A DNA stretch of 28,029 bases, from positions 1 through 28,029 of the forward strand of contig JBFXEJ010000089.1 of NCBI GenBank assembly GCA_050180235.1, written 5' to 3'. Numbering within the stretch: the stretch's first letter is position 1; every line of letters begins with the position of its first letter. The position numbers and the translations under genes are program-made. The notes under the pieces are model-generated. The model did not search any database and had not been told where the DNA came from. It was given only the letters and a program-made list of their open reading frames with translations. Source of the stretch: JAABRU01 sp050180235. Its GTDB lineage: Bacteria; Desulfobacterota; Desulfobacteria; Desulfobacterales; Desulfococcaceae. Positions 1-8,179 of this stretch are shown piece by piece.

Positions 1-1
1 C

Positions 2-2311
2 AGAAAAGATGATTTTCTGGTTGATATAGGAAATATCTATAATCTGAAAGGCGATTATACGGAAGCAGAAAAGATTTATAACAATGTTCTGAAAAAAAAA
101 CCGGATGACATCAGAGCACTCCATAATATGGGAAGGTTATATCTGAAATCCGGGAAAAACGAAAAGGCCGTTGAAATTTTTGAAAAAATAATGCGTCTGG
201 ATTCTTCCCATACAAGATCCGCCAAGGCATTGATTCCCCTGTATTTGCAGAATAAAAAATATGAAAAGGCAATTTCTCTGTCACGCCGGCTGCGTGCTGC
301 AAATCCGAATGATACCGAATTTTATTCTTTTGAGGCAACAGCGCTGGTCCGTCAGGAAAATCCTGATTACAAAGCAGCAGCCCGGCTTCTGCGGCAGGCA
401 TTGGAAAAAGAACCCCAAAACAGGACTCTGATTTCTTTGCTGGCTGAATTATATCTGAAAACAGATCAATTTGATGAAGCGGAGGATATCCTCAAAAAAT
501 TTCTGAAAAAAGATCCGGATTTTGCCGGAGCTTACAGACTGCTGGCCCTCTCCTCCTTAAAGCAGGGCAATAAACCGGAAGCACTGGCCTATCTGGAAAA
601 AGAGCTGGCTGTAAAATCTTCTCCGGAACTTTATCAGATGATGGGAAAATTATACCTGCAAACAGGTCAGAAAGAAGCCGGCTTGAATGCACTGGGCAAA
701 GCATTGGAAGAAGAAAGCATATCATTGAAAGAAAGTGAGTTGGAGGGAGCCAGAGGACTTCTCTCCTTTATTGAGGGAGATATGGAAAATTCAGAAAAAA
801 AACTGGCTGACGCTTTGCAGAAATCTCCTGAGAAAATTGAAAACCGTATTCTTCTCATTGTCACATTATTGAATCAGCAAAAATACAGAGAAGCGGCTGC
901 TGAAGCACAGAAAGGATTGAAAATATCATCAGAGAAAAAAGAACTTCTGCTTGTTTTTCTTGCACAGGCATATATCGGTATGGCAGAAATTGAAAACGCG
1001 GAACGCACGTTAAACAGAGCATTAAAGGAAAATCCCGACTCCAATCTGGCCCGCATAAATCTTTCCGCAGTCTGTTTCCACAAAAAAGAATTTGACAGGG
1101 CGCAAGGTTATTTGGAGCAAATTATAAATAAAAATCCGGATCATGCACAGGCCAAAATTCTGCTGGGAAGGATATTTCAGGCCAAATCAGAATTTGGAAA
1201 AGCAGAGCAGATTTTAAAGGAAATGGCAAATTCAAATGATTTGCAGACACTGATACGCAATGAGATGATTCTGCTTCGGATAAACATGAAAAATTATACG
1301 GCAGCATTGCAGGATGCTGAAAAATATATTGATTTGTATCCTGAATCAGCAGATGGCTATCTGCTGAAAAGCAAAGTCTGCACTGCAATGCACAGGTATG
1401 CAGAAGCTCTTAATGCACTTGATGAAGGATTGACGAAAACAGGCAATGATTTTGCTGCACTGGCTATGGCCGCACATTTGTCTTATGCAACCGCACAGTA
1501 TGCAAGGGCAATAAGCTATCTTGAACAGTGCAAATCGGAATACGGTCTTCATCGTCCGGAACTCAAACTGTTATATGCAAAAAGTTTGCTGGAAGACAAA
1601 CAATACGAAAAAGCAGCAACTTATATAGAAAACAGCTTGCCAAAAGATAATGCGGAATCATTGTATCTGCTTGGAATGACGTGGATCGGGCGGGGTGATT
1701 TGCTGAAAGGGGAAAAATATCTTGAACAGGCTGTCAAAATGGACAGCAAATTTGATTCGGCTTTTTATGACCTGGCAAGAGTCAGATTGAGCAAAAATGA
1801 TAAAGAGCAGGCAATTTCCCTGATTAAAAAGGCAATTGAAATAAATCCCAAAACAGAGAAGTATTATATTGCATTGGCAATGATCTATCAGCATTCTGAA
1901 AAGCCGGATATGGCAATCCCTGTTTATGAAGACGGAATTTCCAAAGTGCATAATGCAACCCCCCTGCTGAACAACCTTGCCCTGCTGCATCTGCAAAGCA
2001 ATAATCCTCAGCAGGCTGTATCTTATGCAAATCGTGCACTGGAATTGTCACCAAATGATCCCAATGTAACAGACACAATGGGGCAGATATACTTTCACAT
2101 GAAAGATTTTGACAAAGCCATATCGTATTTTTCCAAAGCGCTGGAAATATCCCCTGATTCCGGACTCTATGATTATCGATTGGGGCTGGCATGTTACAAA
2201 GCAGGTCTTCTCGATGATGCAAAAAAAAATTTTGAATCAGCACTTGCAAAAAACAGCAAAGCACCATGGGCTTCTGAGATAAAAAAAATTATTTCATCTT
2301 TTCAGAAATAA
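2..2311 (+). CDS. prsT: PrsT-like TPR-repeat protein, 5'-truncated by the window edge
   Basis: The frame is open from base 2 without a stop, so the start lies outside the window; the first ATG at 128 is internal to a TPR repeat. About 770 residues are visible and consist almost entirely of 34-residue tetratricopeptide repeats with the usual small/aromatic pattern (for example 'AISYFSKALEISPDSGLY' near the C-terminus). TPR proteins of this size are scaffolds for protein-protein contacts. The length, the C-terminal repeat style and the convergent PrsR-type regulator 26 bp away fit the PEP-CTERM system TPR lipoprotein PrsT, which accompanies exosortase-linked exopolysaccharide loci. The N-terminal lipobox that would support this is not in the window. 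It could instead be a generic TPR protein. TPR identity is certain; the PrsT name is an inference. Confidence 0.85.
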   Translation, partial: RKDDFLVDIGNIYNLKGDYTEAEKIYNNVLKKKPDDIRALHNMGRLYLKSGKNEKAVEIFEKIMRLDSSHTRSAKALIPLYLQNKKYEKAISLSRRLRAANPNDTEFYSFEATALVRQENPDYKAAARLLRQALEKEPQNRTLISLLAELYLKTDQFDEAEDILKKFLKKDPDFAGAYRLLALSSLKQGNKPEALAYLEKELAVKSSPELYQMMGKLYLQTGQKEAGLNALGKALEEESISLKESELEGARGLLSFIEGDMENSEKKLADALQKSPEKIENRILLIVTLLNQQKYREAAAEAQKGLKISSEKKELLLVFLAQAYIGMAEIENAERTLNRALKENPDSNLARINLSAVCFHKKEFDRAQGYLEQIINKNPDHAQAKILLGRIFQAKSEFGKAEQILKEMANSNDLQTLIRNEMILLRINMKNYTAALQDAEKYIDLYPESADGYLLKSKVCTAMHRYAEALNALDEGLTKTGNDFAALAMAAHLSYATAQYARAISYLEQCKSEYGLHRPELKLLYAKSLLEDKQYEKAATYIENSLPKDNAESLYLLGMTWIGRGDLLKGEKYLEQAVKMDSKFDSAFYDLARVRLSKNDKEQAISLIKKAIEINPKTEKYYIALAMIYQHSEKPDMAIPVYEDGISKVHNATPLLNNLALLHLQSNNPQQAVSYANRALELSPNDPNVTDTMGQIYFHMKDFDKAISYFSKALEISPDSGLYDYRLGLACYKAGLLDDAKKNFESALAKNSKAPWASEIKKIISSFQK

Positions 2312-2337
2312 AAACTGTTCGGCATTAATGTTTTTCT

Positions 2338-3702
2338 TCACCCATCCATCCCATGCTTTTTCAGCAGATCATGCAGACCGGAACGGCTGACATCCAGCAG
2401 TTTGGCGGACTGACTGATATTGTTTCGGGTAATCGCCATTGCCTGGGTGATTACCCGAAATTCGGCCTCATCCCTTGCCGCTTTGATGGAAAGATTCATG
2501 GATTTTTCCTGACATTCTGCTGCTTGCGTCAATCCCAGATCAGACGTATGGATCAGCCCTGTTTCAGATTTCACAATAGCCCGGTAAATGGAGTTTTTCA
2601 GTTCACGGACATTTCCGGGCCAGCAATGGGAGGTAAGAGCAGCGGCAGCCGCGGGTGAAAGAGAAATTTCATGGCGTTTGAGTTTTTCCTTTTCCTGCAG
2701 GATAAAATGATTCGCGAGCAGCAGAATATCCTCCCTCCTATCCCGCAAAGCTGGAATGGCTATGGGAACCACATTAAGACGGAAAAAAAGATCTTCCCGG
2801 AAATGTTTCTCTCTGACAGCCTGTTCCAGATTCACATGCGTGGCAGCAATCACGCGGACATCCAGTTTCAGGGTCTGTGTTCCGCCCACCCGCTCAATGG
2901 TTCCGGCCTCAAGAAAGCGCAGGAGTTTCACCTGAAGAGACTGGGGTATATCCCCGATTTCATCCAGAAAAACCGTACCTTTGTCCGCAATTTCAAATTT
3001 GCCTTTCTTCTGTCCTGTCGCGCCGGTGAATGCCCCTTTTTCATGCCCGAAAAGCTCGCTTTCCAGCAGATTTTCCGGAATGGCCCCGCAGTTGATGATG
3101 ACCAGAATCCCAGCCGACCTTCTGCCCAGCGCATGAACGGCACGCGCAGCCATTTCCTTGCCGGTTCCGGTTTCTCCCCGGATTAAAACCGGATAATCTG
3201 TTTCACCCACCTGCCGGATCTGCCGGAACAAATCTGTCATCAGCGGAGAAATGCCCATCATTCCGCAAAAACTGTTCCCCTGTTCATCACACTCTGCCTG
3301 CAATCTCCGGTTTGCCGCCTCCAGTTCGGATATTCTGAAGGTGCGGTGCAGAATGATTTTCAGCATATCCAAATCAACAGGTTTGGTGCAAAAGTCCGCT
3401 GCCCCAAGTCCGATGGCCTTTATTGCATTTTCCTGTTCCGCATTTCCGGTTATCACAATGATTTTGGTATGAGGGGACAGCCTGCCCATCTCTTCCAGAA
3501 GCCGGAACCCCTCCTGCGGTGTATCAGGTGACGGGGGCAGTCCCAGATCCAGGGTTGCCACAGGAAAAGAGCCGGAGATAAGCAGTTGACGGGCTTTTTC
3601 CGAATTGCCGGCAATCACGGCATCATAAAGATCGTTCAATCCCCATTTCATCAGCTTTGCCAGGGAATTTTCATCTTCAATAATCAGGATTCTTTTTTTC
3701 AT
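2338..3702 (-). CDS. prsR: PrsR-type sigma-54-dependent response regulator (PEP-CTERM-box)
   Basis: 454 aa, full length for an NtrC-family regulator. Receiver domain at 1-120 with acidic D10/E11, phospho-acceptor D52 in 'LDLGLPP', T85 and K107. AAA+ domain about 150-380: Walker A GETGTGKE at 176-183, the sigma-54 contact loop GAFTGA at 223-228, Walker B 'GTVFLDEIG' at 242-250. A Fis-type HTH closes the protein (about 420-450, 'SQSAKLLDVSRSGLHDLL'). The receiver has the peculiar signature of the PEP-CTERM-box regulators ('VATLDLGLPPSPD', 'EGFRLLEEM', 'AIKAIGLGAADFCTKPVD'), which activate exopolysaccharide/exosortase genes with the sensor PrsK. No prsK is visible. It is convergent with the TPR gene and divergent from the vanZ-like gene. 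A GAGAT-type weak ribosome site precedes the ATG. Regulator class is secure, PrsR assignment is strong. Confidence 0.92.
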   Translation of the reverse strand: MKKRILIIEDENSLAKLMKWGLNDLYDAVIAGNSEKARQLLISGSFPVATLDLGLPPSPDTPQEGFRLLEEMGRLSPHTKIIVITGNAEQENAIKAIGLGAADFCTKPVDLDMLKIILHRTFRISELEAANRRLQAECDEQGNSFCGMMGISPLMTDLFRQIRQVGETDYPVLIRGETGTGKEMAARAVHALGRRSAGILVIINCGAIPENLLESELFGHEKGAFTGATGQKKGKFEIADKGTVFLDEIGDIPQSLQVKLLRFLEAGTIERVGGTQTLKLDVRVIAATHVNLEQAVREKHFREDLFFRLNVVPIAIPALRDRREDILLLANHFILQEKEKLKRHEISLSPAAAAALTSHCWPGNVRELKNSIYRAIVKSETGLIHTSDLGLTQAAECQEKSMNLSIKAARDEAEFRVITQAMAITRNNISQSAKLLDVSRSGLHDLLKKHGMDG

Positions 3703-3973
3703 ATCTCTTTTGTCCGGAGTGAATTTTCAGCAGTGATTTGGGATAATAGTGATTCACCATTGGTTTTATACCAAATTGCTGCTGAAAATATGCTTTTGAA
3801 AAATCAATATTTTGTAATCATAAGAAAAAAATTGTATTAAGTCAACAGCAGATTAATGCGGAACACAAAACATCCCGGCGGCATTCCCGCGCGGGGGATG
3901 GAACGGACGGAACGGTGAAAAAAACTGACAAAATGGTTTTTGGACAAAAAATTCTTACAGGTTATTTTTTTAC

Positions 3974-4006
3974 AAACCCTGAGGGTTTTGGAAACCCTCA
4001 GGGTTT
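3974..4006. repeat. AAACCCTNAGGGTTT palindrome, paired copy 1
   Basis: Two copies of the 15-bp palindrome AAACCCTGAGGGTTT-type sequence are set head to tail, separated by two bases, so the whole 33 bp is itself nearly palindromic. The same paired structure occurs at 20929-20961 and 24708-24741, and a single copy at 21704-21719. All are intergenic. This is an interspersed repeat family. Confidence 0.85.
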
Positions 4007-4038
4007 AATACTGAATTCTTTTTCAGATTTCATATAAG
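4001..4038. repeat. terminal segment of the TATGAAATCTGAAAAA repeat family
   Basis: The stretch after the palindrome, ending in 'TTTTTCAGATTTCATATAA', is shared with 21713-21749 (same orientation) and, reverse-complemented, with 10767-10797 and 21659-21689. It looks like one terminus of a small inverted-repeat element; the other end is not clear here. Confidence 0.6.
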
Positions 4039-4163
4039 CATGAAGGCGGTTGGAATTTATTTTTTCTCAGGATAACAGAATATTGAACTGATCGGATCGG
4101 CTATCTAAAAAAGTTGTTTGAAATTGGACGGATTTTCTGTTATCATTATTTCTTTGGATATTC

Positions 4164-4661
4164 ATGTCAGCGGAAAATGAAAAACTCTGTCCGGATTTTT
4201 TTGCTGAAAACCTTCCCAGCCGAATGCGGCAGGTGAAAGAGACAAAATTCCCTGTGAACCGTATATCAAAACTCTTCATTCTGTACTGGATGCCGGTACT
4301 TGTGTACTGCCTCCTGATTTATGTGCAGTCCGAATTTCCGTCACCTTTCCGTCTGCCCAAATCCCTGCCACAGGGAGACAAACTCCTTCATTTCGCGGGA
4401 TATGCTCTTCTGGGATTTCTCTTTTTCAGGGCATTCCATGCCTCTCTGCCCCGGAAAAGTACGGTTTTCATTGTGTGCATCAGCATACTGGCCTCAGCAG
4501 TCTACGGCGCCGCAGATGAGTTTCACCAGTCTTTTGTCCGGTACAGGACATCGGATATAATGGATTTTATGGCAGATATGATGGGCGCTGTCACGGGTGT
4601 ATGGGCATACTGTCTTGCTTTTGCCGGAGGCATTCCTGCGGAACATGAAATCGCTGATTGA
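4164..4661 (+). CDS. VanZ-family membrane protein
   Basis: 165 aa. Hydrophobic segments near 37-55, 75-92, 100-117 and 135-152 predict about four membrane helices. The VanZ signature is visible: 'GDKLLHFAGYALLGFLFFRA' (about 71-90), 'AVYGAADEFHQSFVRYRTSDIMD' split across 112-134 with the DE-HQ-F core, and 'DFMADMMGAVTG'. VanZ itself gives low-level teicoplanin resistance, but most family members have no known activity and many sit in exopolysaccharide/exosortase loci, which fits prsR/prsT beside it. No strong ribosome-binding site precedes the ATG at 4164; an in-frame ATG at 4224 would remove only the polar N-terminus. The stop overlaps a possible promoter for the formate dehydrogenase gene. 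Confidence 0.85.
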   Translation: MSAENEKLCPDFFAENLPSRMRQVKETKFPVNRISKLFILYWMPVLVYCLLIYVQSEFPSPFRLPKSLPQGDKLLHFAGYALLGFLFFRAFHASLPRKSTVFIVCISILASAVYGAADEFHQSFVRYRTSDIMDFMADMMGAVTGVWAYCLAFAGGIPAEHEIAD

Positions 4662-4686
4662 CAAAAGTTCGGACTTTATGTAAAAA
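4658..4686 (+). promoter_or_regulatory. possible sigma-70-type promoter for formate dehydrogenase
   Basis: A perfect TTGACA at 4658-4663 is followed after 17 bp by TAAAAA, a weak -10. It overlaps the vanZ-like stop codon and would give a leader of about 40 nt before the ATG at 4735. Only the -35 is convincing. Confidence 0.3.
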
Positions 4687-4734
4687 ACTTTTTTCGGATG
4701 TGGTGTCAATTATCAACCCTGCAAGGAGAATATA

Positions 4735-7506
4735 ATGGACAAACAAAACATCATTGTCATCAACGGGAATGAGTTCACCTTTACTCCCGGCGAGACCATT
4801 CTTGAGGTGGCAAGGCGGAACAGCATTCCGATTCCCACACTTTGTCATCTGAAACGTGCCTTTCCCACAGGACAGTGCCGTATCTGTGTGGTGGAAGTAC
4901 AGGGCGCACGCAGTCTGGTTGCTTCCTGCGCTGCCCCGGCCGCCAACAACATGGTGGTGCGCACAGAATCGCCTGAGGTGATAAAGGCCAGACGGCTGAT
5001 CCTGCAACTGCTGCTGTCTTCCGGAAACCATAACTGTGCTGTCCGGGTTTCAGACGACAGTGAATGGAGCCGTTTCCAGATGGAAGTGAACCGGAATGAC
5101 AAAACAGACGCACTCTGTCCGGTCTGGGGTGACTGCGAACTGCAGCACCTGGCCTATCAGTATCAGGTATCTGCGGAACGCTTTCCCAGAACCGAGGTTC
5201 CCTATCCCATTGAGGATGTCAACCCCTTTATTGTCCGGGATTTTTCCCGGTGCATCAAATGCGGACGCTGTGTGCAGGCCTGCAATGATGTTCAGGTCAA
5301 CAATGCCATCAGTTTCGGATACCGGGGAACAGACACCAAAATCATTGCTGCGGAAGACAAGGCTCTGAAGGACTCGGAATGCGTGTTCTGCGGTGAGTGC
5401 ATACAGGCCTGTCCCGTGGGCGCGCTGGTGGAAAAGGATGTCCGCTACCATGTCCGTCCCTGGGAGACAACAAAGGTTCGCACCACATGCAGTTACTGCG
5501 GCGTGGGCTGTCAATTGAATCTCCATATCAAAGAAGGCAAAGTGGTCAAGGTTACAGGCGTGGAGAATGTGGCTCCCAACTATGGCAGTCTCTGCGTCAA
5601 AGGCCGTTTCGGTTTTGGTTTCATTCATTCGCCGGAACGACTGACTGATCCTCTGATCAAGGAAAACGGGAAATTCCGCAAAGCCTCATGGGACGAGGCT
5701 CTGAATCTGGTGGCCAAAAAACTGGGGGACATCAAAGAAAAGAACGGCGGGGACAGCATTGGGGTGCTTACTTCGGCCCGCATTACCAATGAGGAGAACT
5801 ATGTCGCGAACAAATTCACCCGTGCCGTGCTGAAAACCAACAATATAGATCATTGCGCGCGTCTCTGACACAGCTCCACAGTGGCCGGTCTGGCCGCTGC
5901 ATTTGGAAGCGGTGCAATGACAAACACCATCGGAGATCTGGAAAAAGCTGAGGTGATTCTGCTTACAGGATCAAATACCACGGAAAACCATCCCGTGATT
6001 TCGTCCTATATCAAACGTGCCGTGAAATTCAAAGGCACAAAGCTGATTGTTGTGGATCCCCGCAGAATCAAAATGACGGGTTTTGCACATCAATGGCTGC
6101 GTCCCAATCTGGGAAGTGACGTGGCCTGGATCAACGGCATGATGCATGTCATCATCAAAGAAGACCTTTATGATAAGGAATTTGTGAATGCACGCACCGA
6201 TGGCTTTGAACAGCTCAAAGACATGGTGAAAAAATTCACACCTGAATATGTGGAGAAAATCACAGGCATTCCCGTGCAGAAACTTGCGGAAGCAGCAAGG
6301 ACTTACGCGAAAGCCAAAGCAGGCAGCATTGTTTACTGCATGGGCATTACCCAGCACATCTCCGGAACCGACAATGTGAAATCGCTCGCGAATCTTTCCA
6401 TGCTCTGCGGCAATCTGGGCATTGAAGGCGGGGGCGTGAATCCTCTGCGCGGTCAGAACAATGTGCAGGGCGCATGTGACATGGGCGGTCTGCCCAATGT
6501 CTTTACCGGGTATCAGCCGGTGAACAATCCGGATGCAATCAAAAAGATGGAGACAGCCTGGGGTGTAACAGGTCTTTCCCCCAAAGTGGGACTCAAGGTT
6601 ACGGAAATGCTGCCCAAAGCCCACAGCGGTGAACTCAAAGCACTGTATATCATTGGTGAAAATCCCCTGGTTTCTGATCCTGATCTGAGCCATGTCAAAA
6701 AAAGCATAGAGCATCTGGATTTCTTTGTGGTTCAGGATATTTTTCTCACAGAAACCGCACAACTGGCGGATGTGGTGCTGCCCTCCGTGTGTTTTGCGGA
6801 AAAGGACGGAACTTTTGCCAATACAGAAAGACGGGTGCAGAGGGTGCGCAAAGCTGTGGACGCGCCGGGTCAGGCAAAGGATGACTGGTGGATTATCTGC
6901 GAGATTGCCAAACGCATGGGTTACAATATGGATTATCCCAATCCCGAGGCAATCATGAAGGAAATCGCGACAGTTACGCCGTCCTATGCCGGTATCACTT
7001 TTGACCGCATTGCATATGAAGGCATTCACTGGCCCTGTCCCACCAAAGATCATCCGGGAACGCCCATTCTGCATACCACCCAGTTCCCCTGCGGCAAAGG
7101 CAAATTCCATGCCATTGATTTTATTCCGCCTGCGGAAAGCACGGATGCAGAATATCCCATGTACCTGACCACAGGCCGGGTGCTTTACCATTATCACACC
7201 AAAACCATGACCGGCAAGGTGGCGGGACTCAATGAGCGGTCTCCGGGCAGTTTTGTGGAAATCTCTTTCAAAGATGCCATGAAACACGGTCTGAAAAACG
7301 GGGACAGAGTGGAGATTGCCTCCCGCCGTGGCAGTATCAATACTGCGGTAAAGGTTTCGAATGTGGCTGTCAGCGGTACGGTTTTCATCCCCTTCCATTT
7401 TATCGAAGGTGCGGCCAATATGCTGACCAACGCGGCAGCTTTGGATCCGGTTGCAGGCATTCCGGAATACAAGGTCTGCGCTGTGAAGCTGGCAAAGGCG
7501 GCATAA
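4735..7506 (+). CDS. fdhA: selenocysteine-containing formate dehydrogenase, alpha subunit (UGA at 5866-5868 = Sec378)
   Basis: Oxidises formate to CO2 (or the reverse) at a Mo/W-bis-MGD centre. The 923-residue product is read through an in-frame UGA: 'DHCARL-U-HSSTVAGL' matches the active-site selenocysteine context of FdhF-type enzymes, and a SECIS hairpin follows at once. Order of domains: NuoG-like [2Fe-2S] with C37, C48, C51, C65; a His-Cys [4Fe-4S]-type segment (H99, C101, C128, C134) with an unusually long spacer between C101 and C128; two ferredoxin clusters C173/176/179/183 and C216/219/222/226; the catalytic-subunit [4Fe-4S] C252/255/259/287; molybdopterin oxidoreductase core; C-terminal dinucleotide-binding domain ('TTGRVLYHYHTKTMTG'). 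No Tat or Sec signal is seen, so it is cytoplasmic. AAGGAGAA at 4723-4730 is a strong ribosome site. No beta or NuoF-like diaphorase partner lies next to it. A rho-independent terminator follows. Confidence 0.95.
5866..5899 (+). promoter_or_regulatory. UGA selenocysteine codon with bacterial SECIS hairpin
   Basis: The UGA at 5866-5868 is followed 10 bases later by an 8-bp stem: 5879-5886 pairs with 5892-5899 (one T-G wobble), closing the five-base loop GGTCT at 5887-5891. The loop is the same as the GGUCU recognised by SelB in the E. coli fdhF SECIS, and the distance from the UGA is nearly the same. This directs Sec-tRNA insertion instead of termination. Confidence 0.88.
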
Positions 7507-7543
7507 ACCTGTAAAGATATTTAGCGGATAAATTTGTTTCATA

Positions 7544-7578
7544 AAGGGCAGAGGCGTAAGTCACTGCCCTTTTTTTTA
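7544..7578 (+). terminator. rho-independent terminator after formate dehydrogenase
   Basis: AAGGGCAG at 7544-7551 pairs perfectly with CTGCCCTT at 7564-7571 and runs into a T-tract. It lies 38 bp after the fdh stop, so the gene seems to be a single transcription unit. Confidence 0.85.
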
Positions 7579-7627
7579 TTTTTCAAAAATGAAAAATCTG
7601 TTATACAATGGGATTTCTGATACTCAT

Positions 7628-7785
7628 TAATACCAAATCGCCATTGACCTGATACAATCTGCACTTTAGGACGAAACTGATCCGGAGGAGTGCAAAAATT
7701 AAGCGGAGCGGTTTTTTGCACACGCGCAGCAGAGGAAAAACTGACAATAAATATTGTATCAAATCAATAGAGAATTGGTATAATA
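7628..7785. mobile_element. MITE-like element, family 1 (TATAATACCAATTC ends)
   Basis: About 158 bp with imperfect terminal inverted repeats: left 'TAATACCAAATCGCCATTGA', right end the reverse complement of 'TATTATACCAATTCTCTATT'. The interior, including 'GGAGGAGTGCAAAAATTAAG' and 'CGGAGCGGTTTTTTGCACAC', recurs almost unchanged at 27763-27906. A solo left end is at 11028-11065. It carries no transposase, so it would depend on one elsewhere. Confidence 0.75.
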
Positions 7786-7839
7786 CAGGGTTGCCCATAT
7801 GTCCGCAGGCACAGGGCAAAAGCTGGAAGCTTTTGATAC

Positions 7840-7870
7840 TTTGGTGGTATATTCTTTTCCGGAAACCACC
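7840..7870. repeat. short inverted repeat GGTGGT/ACCACC
   Basis: GGTGGT near 7841 pairs with ACCACC at 7865-7870 around an AT-rich loop, directly beside the next MITE-like element. It may be the remains of another element end. Confidence 0.35.
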
Positions 7871-8013
7871 TTAAGGCGATTTCCATGAAAAAATGTACCA
7901 TCATTGCAGGGTGGGCACGGTTTTTTGTGCCCGCCGTTTCAGCAGGACGGCGGGCACAAAAAACCGTGCCCGCCCTACGAAAAACGGTATAATCATTAAT
8001 GGAAATCACCTAA
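7871..8013. mobile_element. MITE-like element, family 2, copy 1 (GGTGATTTCC ends, long central hairpin)
   Basis: 143 bp bounded by TTAAGGCGATTTCCAT and the complement of TTAGGTGATTTCCAT. The terminal TA and the short outer ends suggest TA target duplication as in IS630/mariner-type MITEs (inference). The middle is a long near-perfect hairpin beginning 'CAGGGTGGGCACGG'. A copy in reverse orientation lies at 20715-20856, and a divergent relative with other contents at 10855-10956. No coding content. Confidence 0.8.
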
Positions 8014-8155
8014 GCTTTCTGAATTCGTTTCCGATAAGGCTGAATCTGAAAAACACCAATTTTTAAAAGCGAAGTCTATAACGGTGGACAGTATGAAAAA
8101 TCCCACTGCCCGGCAGTCTGTGTGAAAAAAATTCCGGTCTGATTTTCTCAAAGAA

Positions 8156-8161
8156 TATAAT
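8156..8161 (+). promoter_or_regulatory. TATAAT -10 box upstream of the glycosylase gene
   Basis: A perfect TATAAT sits 18 bp before the first ATG at 8180. A matching -35 is poor (TTCCGG, 18 bp upstream), so this is tentative; it would leave only a very short leader. Confidence 0.3.
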
Positions 8162-8179
8162 GAGGTATTTCTGCAAACT

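Larger units (their letters stand above)
3703..4163. other. intergenic region with decayed repeat elements
   Basis: No coding sequence is supported between the divergent prsR and vanZ-like starts. Near 3767-3862 there is a loose inverted repeat whose ends resemble the terminal sequence of the MITE family at 7628 and 27763 (left 'TATACCAAATTGCTGCTG', right 'ATTGTATTAAGTCAACAGC'), probably a decayed copy. A GC-rich palindrome around 'CCCGCGCGGG' lies near 3885-3895. The CCCTGAGGG palindrome and a shared terminal sequence are listed separately. Promoters for both flanking genes must be here, but no convincing -24/-12 or -35/-10 pair was seen. Confidence 0.5.

Noticed and set aside
1824..2267. 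147-residue minus-strand frame inside the TPR gene
   Set aside because: Antisense shadow with low-complexity Cys/His/Leu sequence and no ribosome site.
2312..2337. Bidirectional terminator between the TPR and prsR genes
   Set aside because: Only a six-base AAAAAC/GTTTTT stem with no GC; too weak to call.
5881..7506. Separate molybdopterin oxidoreductase gene starting at 5881
   Set aside because: It is the downstream half of the formate dehydrogenase; the preceding UGA is a selenocysteine codon with a SECIS hairpin, and no ribosome site precedes 5881.
5971..7542. 523-residue open frame on the minus strand
   Set aside because: It is antisense to the formate dehydrogenase, His/Cys/Phe-rich, with no family resemblance; a codon-bias shadow.
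7589..7819. Small minus-strand frames starting near the MITE ends (also at 27589-27849), with shared 'KKPLRLIFALLRI'
   Set aside because: The shared peptide comes only from the repeated MITE interior read in one frame; no ribosome site or conserved full length.
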